A stretch of DNA of 64,000 nucleotides from Deltaproteobacteria bacterium (lineage in GTDB: Bacteria; Desulfobacterota; Desulfuromonadia; Geobacterales; Geobacteraceae): assembly GCA_021847245.1 (NCBI GenBank), contig JAJZUC010000005.1:1-64000 (forward strand), read 5' to 3'. Both the position numbers and the translations under genes were made by a program. Under the pieces are notes generated by a model that saw nothing but the letters and a program-made list of their open reading frames with translations, did no database searches and had not been told where the DNA came from. Below, piece by piece: positions 35,996-42,533 of this stretch; position 1 is the stretch's first letter, and each line of letters begins with the position of its first letter.

Positions 35996-36855
35996 TCCTC
36001 GATGAAAACCGCCAGTTCCACCCGGTCGCCATCGGCGAGACAGACCGGGAAGCGGAGCGCCGACCGGCCGGCGGGCGCCTCGATTTCCCCTGCCGCCTCG
36101 ACCAGCTCGGGGGGTGCGATCTCGATGGCTTTACCCATCTGGGCCGCCTTGGCGGCCACGTTGCCGAGCACCACGTTTACGAACTCCATGACCGTGTCGT
36201 CGAGCACTTCCTTCGGCTCGCCGTCAACGTTGGCTTCCTTCAGGATCTCCCTGGCGATCTGCTTCTGGGTGGCGGCAGAGACCCCCAGGAGGTAGCGTCC
36301 CGACACGTCGCCGGAAAACTCCATGGCGGCGTAGACCTCCATGGCCGGCAGGCTCCGGGCGGTGGCAATCGGCTCCGGCCGGAAGGTGAGAAGCGCCACG
36401 CGGGTCAGCATCTTGTAGGAGAGGTCGGCCAGCATCTCCCAGAACGGGGCGTCGGTCACCCCCGCCGGGATCGCCACCTTGTCGGTGGCATACTGGGCCT
36501 GGTCGGCCTTGAACTCGTCGAGAAGCGCCGGCAGCTTGTCGGCGGAGAGCCCCCCGACCTTGACGAGCGCCTCGCCGATGTAGAGGTGGGTATTCTTCTG
36601 GCGGGCCAGCACCTGCATCATCTGCTCGCCGGTCAGAAGCCCCAGCTTCACCGCCATGTCGCCGAAGCGGAGATCCTCGGTCCTCTGGGCGTCGTGCACC
36701 TTCTCGATGTCACCCTCGGCGAGAAGCCCCATGGCCATGGCGGTGGCCCCGAAACTGAGATTCACCGATTCCTGCAATTCTATGGCCTGCAAGAGGATTT
36801 CCCTCGAAACAACCCCTTTTTCCACCAGAAACTGTCCGAAAAACTTGACCGCCAT
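35992..36855 (-). CDS. CheX-like chemotaxis protein with an N-terminal MshEN-like module
   Basis: 287 aa. The N-terminal 110 residues contain two copies of a helical unit (FGQFLVEKGVVSREILLQAIELQE and FGDMAVKLGLLTGEQMMQVLARQKN) resembling the MshEN/GSPII_E N-terminal domain that in some proteins binds cyclic di-GMP. The C-terminal half resembles CheX/CheC phosphatase-like folds (MEFSGDVSGRYLLGVS, EVLDDTVMEFVNVVLGNVAAKA with the E-x-x-N-type motif). It probably modulates the neighbouring CheY-like regulator, whose gene ends 57 bp upstream on the same strand. The exact activity is unproven. Confidence 0.75.
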   Translation of the reverse strand: MAVKFFGQFLVEKGVVSREILLQAIELQESVNLSFGATAMAMGLLAEGDIEKVHDAQRTEDLRFGDMAVKLGLLTGEQMMQVLARQKNTHLYIGEALVKVGGLSADKLPALLDEFKADQAQYATDKVAIPAGVTDAPFWEMLADLSYKMLTRVALLTFRPEPIATARSLPAMEVYAAMEFSGDVSGRYLLGVSAATQKQIAREILKEANVDGEPKEVLDDTVMEFVNVVLGNVAAKAAQMGKAIEIAPPELVEAAGEIEAPAGRSALRFPVCLADGDRVELAVFIEE

Positions 36856-36912
36856 ATCCGGTCCTCCTTGGGAAGTATAGTGCTGTCCGAACGTAGTGAG
36901 GATCCGCGTGGG

Positions 36913-37272
36913 CTACAGTTCGCGGAGGATCTTCAGGACGTTGTCCCCCTCGAACGGCTTGGAGATGACCGTCCGGGCCCCGAGCCGCAGCGCCTCGGTG
37001 AACTTGTCGCCGACCCCGCCCAGCGAGGTGACCATGACCACCTTTACGTTCTTGTCGAGGGCCACGAGGGTCCGAAGGGCCGTGAGGCCGTCCATCCCCG
37101 GCATGTTCATGTCCATGCAGATGATGTCGGGATGCTCCGTCTGGTGCAGCCGGATCGCCTCCATGCCGTTCTTGCCGTGCCCGACCACCTGGAACTCGCC
37201 GCTGTCGGTGAGGATCTTTTCCAGTTGCCGTGCCACCGAGATGCTGTCATCCACAACCAAAACCTTTTTCAT
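36913..37272 (-). CDS. CheY-like single-domain response regulator
   Basis: 119 aa from the ATG at 37272, directly behind GGGAGGAGGAG. A stand-alone receiver domain: KKVLVVDDSISVARQLEKIL (acidic pair), the phospho-acceptor Asp in DIICMDMNMPGMDGL, Thr in VVMVTSLGG, and Lys in TVISKPFEGD. It has no output domain. It forms a probable operon with the CheX-like gene, giving a receiver-plus-phosphatase pair. No kinase, methyl-accepting protein or motility gene lies nearby, so the cognate kinase is elsewhere. Confidence 0.93.
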   Translation of the reverse strand: MKKVLVVDDSISVARQLEKILTDSGEFQVVGHGKNGMEAIRLHQTEHPDIICMDMNMPGMDGLTALRTLVALDKNVKVVMVTSLGGVGDKFTEALRLGARTVISKPFEGDNVLKILREL

Positions 37273-37355
37273 GCGCTCCTCCTCCCTATCGGTACGCATT
37301 GCGCGTTCAGTCTCGTCATACAGTAATTTGTATCGGCAGATGGCTGATTATATTT

Positions 37356-37388
37356 AGAAAAAAATATCGGGACCGTCTCCGGTCCCGA
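37356..37388 (-). terminator. Terminator of the lutC-lutB unit (minus strand)
   Basis: Read on the minus strand: TCGGGACCG, loop GAGA, CGGTCCCGA, then TATTTTTTT. A 9-bp stem and a T-run oriented for transcription coming from the LutB-type gene, about 200 bp beyond its stop. Confidence 0.8.
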
Positions 37389-37441
37389 CACGCTGAAGCA
37401 AGCTGCTGAAAAAGTGGCGGATTTACAGCTAACTCTCCGCC

Positions 37442-37606
37442 AGGAGCCTGTCGGACTTAGGGAATCGTAGCGAGAGAACGGCAGATCGAGGACAGATTTT
37501 CGGGAATTTGCAGGCGAATAGTGGTTCTATTCGTCAAGAATTCCCGGAAATATGGACCGATTTGCCGTTCTCGCAGTAGATTCATTCCTAAGTCCGACAG
37601 GCTCCT
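37442..37606. repeat. 165-bp palindromic element with 20-bp perfect terminal inverted repeats
   Basis: AGGAGCCTGTCGGACTTAGG (37442-37461) is perfectly complementary to CCTAAGTCCGACAGGCTCCT (37587-37606). Between them the halves keep pairing (GAGAACGGCA...TGCCGTTCTC, GGGAATT...AATTCCC) down to a central GGCGAATAG / CTATTCGTC hairpin, so the whole element can fold as one long stem. It encodes no protein. The size and structure fit a MITE or REP-type element. Its right end overlaps the last codons and stop of the LutB-type gene. Confidence 0.85.
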
Positions 37607-39726
37607 AGTCGCCGTGCCAGCAGGGTGGCGGAGTGCTCGACGGCGATGCCGGCGCCGGCCGCCTCCAGCCCCCCTTCGATCTGGAGCTTGCAGCCGGGGC
37701 AGTCCACCGCCACGGTCCGCGCGCCGGTGGCTGCGATGTTCTCCATCTTGTTCTTCAGCACTTCCCGGGAGATCTCCGGGTACTTGATGGAATAGGAGCC
37801 GCCGAACCCGCAGCACTTGTCGCAGTCGGCCATCTCCCGGATCTCGGCCCCCACCAGCTCCGTGAGGACCCGCCGCGGCTCCTCGTAGACCCCGCACCCC
37901 CGCTTCAGGTGACAGGCGTCGTGGTAGGTCACGGAAATCCCCCCGCCTTCGGCACCCCCCTTTGATAAAGGGGGGATGGGGGGGATTTTTCTCGCCGCCA
38001 GCTCCGAGAAGTTGAAGGTCTTCGCGGCCAGCCGCTCCGCCTTCTCGCGCCAGGCGGGATCGGCGGAGAGGAGCTTCGGGAAGTCGTGGCGCAGCGACAT
38101 GGTGCAGGTGGGGCAGATGGTGACCACGTAGTCGGCCTCTTCTTCCAGCAGGACGTCGGTGTTGATCCGCGCCAGGTCCCGGGCCACCTCCATCTCCCCC
38201 GAATAGCGGGCCGGGATGCCGCAGCAGGTCTGCTTCTGCGGGAACGACATCTCGTAACCGAGGGTCTCCAGGCTCGTCACCGTATCCCGGCACATCTCCG
38301 GAAAGACGAAATCCGCCAGACATCCGGAATAGAACAAAACCTTTTCCCGTTTTGAGTTTTGAGTTTTGGGTTTTGAGTTGTCCTCGTGGGCGATATCCCT
38401 AAACGGCTTCTCGGCGATGGGGGGGAGGGAGCGGTTGGCGGTCTCCCGGTTGAGGATGAGGGGGAGGTGGCGGATGCGCCCCCCTTCGCCCTGGAATGGT
38501 TTCTGGGCGAGGTAGGCGGCCCGCAGCGCGGCATGGAAGAGCTTGCGGTTCTTCATCAGGGTGCCGAAGAGAAACTTCTGCCCCACCGGCTTCCTGACCT
38601 TGTCCCGCAGGTCGACGATGAGCCCCTCGATGTCGATTTTCGAGGCGCAGACCTCGTTGCACTTCTTGCAGCCGATGCAGAGCTTGAGGATCTCCTCCGC
38701 CTTGTCGAAACCGTGGAAGAACGGGGTGAGGACGAGGCCGATGCCGCCGACGTAGATGTGGCCGAAGACGTGCCCGCCGACGATCTCGTAGATGGGGCAG
38801 ACGTTGGCGCAGGCGCCGCACTTGACGCACTTGAGCGCCTCGGAGAAGTCGGGGTCGGCGGCCAGCCGCAGCCGCCCGTTGTCGAGGAGGACGATGTGGA
38901 GCTCCCGCCCCTCGCCGCCGGTGGGCCCCTTGATGAAGGAGACGTAGGAGGTGATCTTCTGGCCGGTGGCGTTTTTCGGCAGGATGTCGATCACGTCGAG
39001 GGCCTCGGCGAGCGACGGGACGATCTTCTCCACCCCGATGAGTGCGATGTGGGTGCGGGGGAGGGTGGTGACGAGCCGGCCGTTCCCCTCGTTGGTGATG
39101 ATGCCGATGGCGCCGGAGTCGGCCATGGCGACGTTGGCGCCGGAGAGCCCCACCTGCCCGGCGAGAAAGCCGCTGCGAAGCGTTTCCCGGGCCACTCGGA
39201 CGAGCTGCGGGATGTCGGGGGGGCACTCCCTGCCGGTGGCGCGGCTGAAGAGCTCCGCCACATCCTCGCGGTTCTTGTGGATGGCCGGCATCACCATGTG
39301 GGAGGGACGCTCTCCCGCCAGCTGGATGATCCACTCCCCGAGGTCGGTTTCGAGGCATCTCACCCCCCGCTCCTCCAGGTAGTGGTTCAGCTCGATCTCC
39401 TCCGAGGTCATCGCCTTCGACTTCACGAGGAAGTCGGCCCCCTTCGCCGCGATGATCCCGTGGATGGTCCGGTTCGCCTCCTCCGGGGTGGCGCAGAGGT
39501 GGACCATGGCTCCGGCCTTCTCGGCGCTGGCGGTGAAGCGTGCCACCAGCTCCGGGAGATCCCGGAGCCCCGCCTGCTTGAAGGCCGAGATCCGCCCCCG
39601 CAGTTCCTCGAAGTCGAGCCCCTCGAACGCCCTGGCCCGGGCCACCGGGTAGGCCGCCGCGAAGTTTTTGAGGGCGCGGCGGAGAAACGCGTCGTTGATC
39701 TTCTGTCTGATGACGTCTTTGGCCAT
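37588..39726 (-). CDS. LutB-LutA-like fusion: LUD/ferredoxin-type Fe-S lactate oxidation protein
   Basis: 712 aa. Residues 1-300 are a LUD-type (LutB/LldF N-terminal) domain (LSGANVAMADSGAIGIITNEGNGRLVTTLPRTHIALIGVEKIVPS). Two 4Fe-4S motifs follow (CVKCGACANVCPIYE, CIGCKKCNEVCASKIDI). The C-terminal about 270 residues form a CCG cysteine-rich half as in LutA/GlcF (FYSGCLADFVFPEM, QTCCGIPARYSGEM, DACHLKRGCGVYEEPRR, DCDKCCGFGGSYSIK). In Bacillus LutA and LutB are separate proteins. Two low-complexity insertions interrupt it, and the terminal residues and stop come from the palindromic element. GGAGG precedes the ATG, 2 bp after lutC. Confidence 0.9.
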   Translation of the reverse strand: MAKDVIRQKINDAFLRRALKNFAAAYPVARARAFEGLDFEELRGRISAFKQAGLRDLPELVARFTASAEKAGAMVHLCATPEEANRTIHGIIAAKGADFLVKSKAMTSEEIELNHYLEERGVRCLETDLGEWIIQLAGERPSHMVMPAIHKNREDVAELFSRATGRECPPDIPQLVRVARETLRSGFLAGQVGLSGANVAMADSGAIGIITNEGNGRLVTTLPRTHIALIGVEKIVPSLAEALDVIDILPKNATGQKITSYVSFIKGPTGGEGRELHIVLLDNGRLRLAADPDFSEALKCVKCGACANVCPIYEIVGGHVFGHIYVGGIGLVLTPFFHGFDKAEEILKLCIGCKKCNEVCASKIDIEGLIVDLRDKVRKPVGQKFLFGTLMKNRKLFHAALRAAYLAQKPFQGEGGRIRHLPLILNRETANRSLPPIAEKPFRDIAHEDNSKPKTQNSKREKVLFYSGCLADFVFPEMCRDTVTSLETLGYEMSFPQKQTCCGIPARYSGEMEVARDLARINTDVLLEEEADYVVTICPTCTMSLRHDFPKLLSADPAWREKAERLAAKTFNFSELAARKIPPIPPLSKGGAEGGGISVTYHDACHLKRGCGVYEEPRRVLTELVGAEIREMADCDKCCGFGGSYSIKYPEISREVLKNKMENIAATGARTVAVDCPGCKLQIEGGLEAAGAGIAVEHSATLLARRLGACRT
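37955..37975. repeat. Intragenic palindrome CCCCCCTTT-GAT-AAAGGGGGG
   Basis: A perfect 9-bp inverted repeat inside the LutB-type gene, in a roughly 50-bp C/G-run segment that encodes IPPIPPLSKGGAEGGG. The peptide breaks an otherwise conserved region ahead of the DACHLKRGC motif and looks like an in-frame insertion. Confidence 0.7.
38350..38377. repeat. Intragenic heptamer tandem repeat (TTTTGAG x4)
   Basis: TTTTGAG TTTTGAG TTTTGGG TTTTGAG on the plus strand, inside the LutB-type gene, encoding NSKPKTQNSK on the minus strand between the Fe-S domain and the CCG domain. A 7-bp unit is not a multiple of three, so gain or loss of one copy would shift the frame. Confidence 0.8.
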
Positions 39727-39728
39727 GG

Positions 39729-40232
39729 CTAGTTTTCCTCCACGATCAGGATCTGGAGCTCCTTCGGTCCGTGGACGCCGATGGTGAGGACCCGCTCGAT
39801 GTCGGCGGTGCGGCTTGGCCCGGTGATGAGGGAAAGGTAGGCCGAGCCGGGGGATGAAAGGAGGGCGCCCAGGGTGGTGCCGAGGGCAGAGAGGTCGGCC
39901 ACGATGGTGGCGGCGTCGAGAATCACCAGGTGGACCGGGGGGAGGGCGGTGGCGCTCCGGCCGGCGGGATCGGAGAGGGCGAGCAGAAGCGATCCGGTCC
40001 GGGCGATGCCGGCCTGGGCGAAGCTTAGGCCGATCTCCGCCGTGTGGAGCGCGTCGGCGGGGACGAAGTCGAGCCCGTCGAGGGCGCTCCGGACCGGCGG
40101 GGGAAGCGCCGATGCCGCCACCGCCCTGCCGGCGGCCCGGGTCCGAATGGCGTTAACGGCTTCGTTCATGGTGGGAAACCGTTTTACCTCTGCTCCGACC
40201 GCCTCGGCGGCCGTTGTAAACTGCTCGACCAT
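39729..40232 (-). CDS. lutC: LutC-like LUD-domain protein
   Basis: 167 aa from the ATG at 40232 (GAGG upstream). Features of the LutC/YkgG family are visible: FAQAGIARTGSLLLALSDPAGRSATALPPVHLVILDAATIV and the Gly/Ser/Pro-rich C-terminus LITGPSRTADIERVLTIGVHGPKELQILIVEE. In Bacillus, LutABC together oxidise L-lactate to pyruvate. It is the first gene of the minus-strand unit with the LutB-type fusion, transcribed divergently from the lactate permease. Confidence 0.9.
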   Translation of the reverse strand: MVEQFTTAAEAVGAEVKRFPTMNEAVNAIRTRAAGRAVAASALPPPVRSALDGLDFVPADALHTAEIGLSFAQAGIARTGSLLLALSDPAGRSATALPPVHLVILDAATIVADLSALGTTLGALLSSPGSAYLSLITGPSRTADIERVLTIGVHGPKELQILIVEEN

Positions 40233-40248
40233 GGGGATGCCTCGCAAG

Positions 40249-40259
40249 ATGTAATACCA
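40249..40259. promoter_or_regulatory. FadR/LldR-like operator on the lutC side
   Basis: ATGTAATACCA, whose complement TGGTATTACAT fits the FadR-family consensus TNGTNNNACNA except at one terminal base. It sits just downstream of the lutC -10 box, at the expected start of transcription. Confidence 0.5.
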
Positions 40260-40273
40260 ACTGTTGTTTTAAG

Positions 40274-40301
40274 GATATACGAAGCTAAAAGCAGGTGTCA
40301 A
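40274..40301 (-). promoter_or_regulatory. Sigma-70 promoter of lutC
   Basis: On the minus strand, TTGACA (40301-40296), a 16-bp spacer and TATATC (40279-40274). The -35 is perfect. The operator-like site lies immediately downstream. Confidence 0.6.
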
Positions 40302-40330
40302 GGCAATTTGATCGCGAAAGAAAAATCGTA

Positions 40331-40357
40331 TTGACACGATATGGGTAATTTGATAAT
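40331..40357 (+). promoter_or_regulatory. Sigma-70 promoter of lldP
   Basis: TTGACA (40331-40336), a 15-bp spacer and GATAAT (40352-40357), 57 bp before the lldP start. The spacer is slightly short, so activity may depend on a regulator. Confidence 0.55.
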
Positions 40358-40368
40358 TGGTAAGACAA
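40358..40368. promoter_or_regulatory. FadR/LldR-like operator on the lldP side
   Basis: TGGTAAGACAA matches the FadR-family operator consensus TNGTNNNACNA exactly and abuts the -10 box of the lldP promoter, a repression position. A FadR/GntR regulator is encoded at the far end of this gene group (45381-46106). Confidence 0.6.
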
Positions 40369-40414
40369 ACAAGCAAAACCCTTTTTTATTTCAACGTAGC
40401 GAAAGGAGTCTCGT

Positions 40415-42430
40415 ATGCCGTGGATCCAGACCTACACCCCGGTCGGAGGTAGTCTCGGGCTTTCGGCCCTGGTCGCCGCCGTCCCCCTCGTCGTCATCTT
40501 CATCTGTCTTGCCGTTCTCCGGATGAAGGCCCACAAGGCGGGCCTCCTCGCCGTCGGTTCGGCCGTCGCCCTTGCCGTCGGGGTCTGGGGGATGCCGGCG
40601 AAACTGGCCGGGCTTGCCACCCTTCAGGGGGCGGGCTTCGGCCTCTTCCCGGTCTTCTATATCGTCATTACGACCCTCTTTCTCTACAACATCACGGTCA
40701 AGGGGGGGCAGTTCGAGGTCATCCGCGCCTCCCTCGCCGGCGTTACCGGCGACCGGCGCCTCCAGGCGCTGCTGATCGCCTTCTGCTTCGGTGCCTTCAT
40801 CGAGGGGGCCGCCGGCTTCGGGACCCCGGTGGCCATCGCCGGCGCCACCCTGGTGGGGCTGGGATTCCGGCCGCTGTACGCCGCCGGCGTCTGCCTGGTG
40901 GCCAACACCGCGCCGGTCGCCTTCGGCGCCATCGGCATCCCGGTGGTGGCGCTGGCCGGGGTCATGGGGTACGGCGATGACGGGATGATGAAACTCTCCA
41001 CCATGGTCGGGCGCCAGCTCCCCTTCATCTCGGTCTTCATCCCGTTCTACGTCATCATGATCATGGTGGGCTGGAAAAAGACCATCGAGGTTCTCCCCGC
41101 CATCATCACCTGCGGGGTCACCTTCGCCGTCACCCAGTGGGCCACCGCCAGCTACCTCGGTCCCTACCTACCCGACGTCACCGCGTCGCTTCTCTCCATT
41201 GTGGCCCTGGTGCTCCTGCTGCGTGTCTGGCACCCGAAGACGATCTGGACCTTCGACCACGAGCCGGCATTCGCCGGCAGGGAAGAGCACCGTTACACCG
41301 CCGGGGAGGTTGCCCGCGCCTGGGCCCCCTACCTGGCGCTCACCGTCATGGTGCTCCTCTGGGGAATCCCCTCCATCAAGACCGCGCTTGACAGGAGCGC
41401 CGTGGAGTTCCCGGTGGCCGGGCTCCACAACGCCATCGTCAAGAAGGTCTCCAAGCCCGAGGAAGGGATGCGGAAGGTTGCCACGGTGATCGAAGAGATC
41501 GACCGGCAGCTCGCTCTGCTGGCGCCGGCGGATCCGAAGCAGGCCCCCCTGGCGGCAAAGCTGCAGGAGCTGAAGGGGGCCGAGGCACAGCTGCTCGCCG
41601 TGGAAAAGTCGCTGGCCGACAACGGCGTGGTGCTGACCGCCGGGCGGATGAAGGCGTTCGATGCGGTGGCCGGGATGAAGGATGAACTGCAGAAGCTCGC
41701 CAAGGAAGCGTCGAAGGGCGCCGCCACTGCGGCGGGCGGACCCTCCGTCGGTGTCGCCCCGGCTCTGGCCGCCGTCACGACGGCCCCGATCATCGCCAAG
41801 GACCGGTTCAAGCCCCTCGACAAGGCCCTGGCCGACCAGCTTCCGGCCAAGGTGGCCGCCAAGTACAAGTTCAACTTCATGTCCGCCGCCGGCACCGCCA
41901 TCCTCATCGCCGCCTTCATCTCCGCCCTCATCTGCGGCGTCGGCATCGGCGACACCTTCAGGATCCTCGGCAAGACCCTCTACGACATGCGCTACCCGGC
42001 CCTCACCGTCGCCTCGGTCCTGGGGCTCGCCTACGTCATGAACAGCTCCGGCATGACCAACTGCCTCGGCCTCGCCTTCACCAAGACCGGCCACATCTTC
42101 CCGTTCCTTTCCCCGCTCCTCGGCTGGCTGGGGGTCTTTCTCACCGGCTCCGACACCTCGTCCAACGTCCTCTTCGGCGGCCTCCAGAAGGCGACCGCCG
42201 AGCAGCTCGGCATCAACCCGATCCTGACCGGCGCCGCCAATACGAGCGGCGGGGTCATGGGGAAGATGATCTCGCCCCAGTCGCTGGCCGTCGCCACCGC
42301 CGCCACCGGGATGGTGGGGGAGGAGGGGAACCTCTTCCGCTTCACCCTGAAGCATTCACTCTTCCTGACGGTGGTGGTCGGGATCATCGTCTACCTCCAG
42401 GCCTACGTGGTGCCGTGGATGATTCCGTAG
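40415..42430 (+). CDS. lldP: L-lactate permease
   Basis: 671 aa with about 12-14 transmembrane segments. LctP/LldP signatures are present (FCFGAFIEGAAGFGTPVAIAGATLVGLGF; SDTSSNVLFGGLQKATAEQLGINP; GGVMGKMISPQSLAVATAATGMVGEEGNLFRFTLKHSLF). It imports lactate, and possibly glycolate, with protons. It is about 120 residues longer than the E. coli protein because of a hydrophilic Ala/Lys/Glu-rich segment (about residues 330-485) between membrane helices. AAAGGAG precedes the ATG. It heads the lldP-glcD-glcF group opposite lutCB. Confidence 0.95.
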   Translation: MPWIQTYTPVGGSLGLSALVAAVPLVVIFICLAVLRMKAHKAGLLAVGSAVALAVGVWGMPAKLAGLATLQGAGFGLFPVFYIVITTLFLYNITVKGGQFEVIRASLAGVTGDRRLQALLIAFCFGAFIEGAAGFGTPVAIAGATLVGLGFRPLYAAGVCLVANTAPVAFGAIGIPVVALAGVMGYGDDGMMKLSTMVGRQLPFISVFIPFYVIMIMVGWKKTIEVLPAIITCGVTFAVTQWATASYLGPYLPDVTASLLSIVALVLLLRVWHPKTIWTFDHEPAFAGREEHRYTAGEVARAWAPYLALTVMVLLWGIPSIKTALDRSAVEFPVAGLHNAIVKKVSKPEEGMRKVATVIEEIDRQLALLAPADPKQAPLAAKLQELKGAEAQLLAVEKSLADNGVVLTAGRMKAFDAVAGMKDELQKLAKEASKGAATAAGGPSVGVAPALAAVTTAPIIAKDRFKPLDKALADQLPAKVAAKYKFNFMSAAGTAILIAAFISALICGVGIGDTFRILGKTLYDMRYPALTVASVLGLAYVMNSSGMTNCLGLAFTKTGHIFPFLSPLLGWLGVFLTGSDTSSNVLFGGLQKATAEQLGINPILTGAANTSGGVMGKMISPQSLAVATAATGMVGEEGNLFRFTLKHSLFLTVVVGIIVYLQAYVVPWMIP

Positions 42431-42463
42431 CGGGCAGGGCTACCCGCGGGATCGCCTTCGGGG

Positions 42464-42521
42464 GTAGGGGCGACCCTGTGTGGCCGCCCTGAGAATGGGC
42501 AACCACATGGGCTGCCCCTAC
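42464..42521. repeat. 58-bp imperfect palindromic repeat GTAGGGGC...GCCCCTAC
   Basis: GTAGGGGC at one end and GCCCCTAC at the other, with internal pairing between GGCCGCCC / GGGCAACC-type segments. It lies between lldP and the GlcD-like gene. It could fold in the transcript and reduce read-through or protect the lldP mRNA. Its appearance is that of a dispersed extragenic palindrome. Confidence 0.65.
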
Positions 42522-42533
42522 AGGAACACAATA

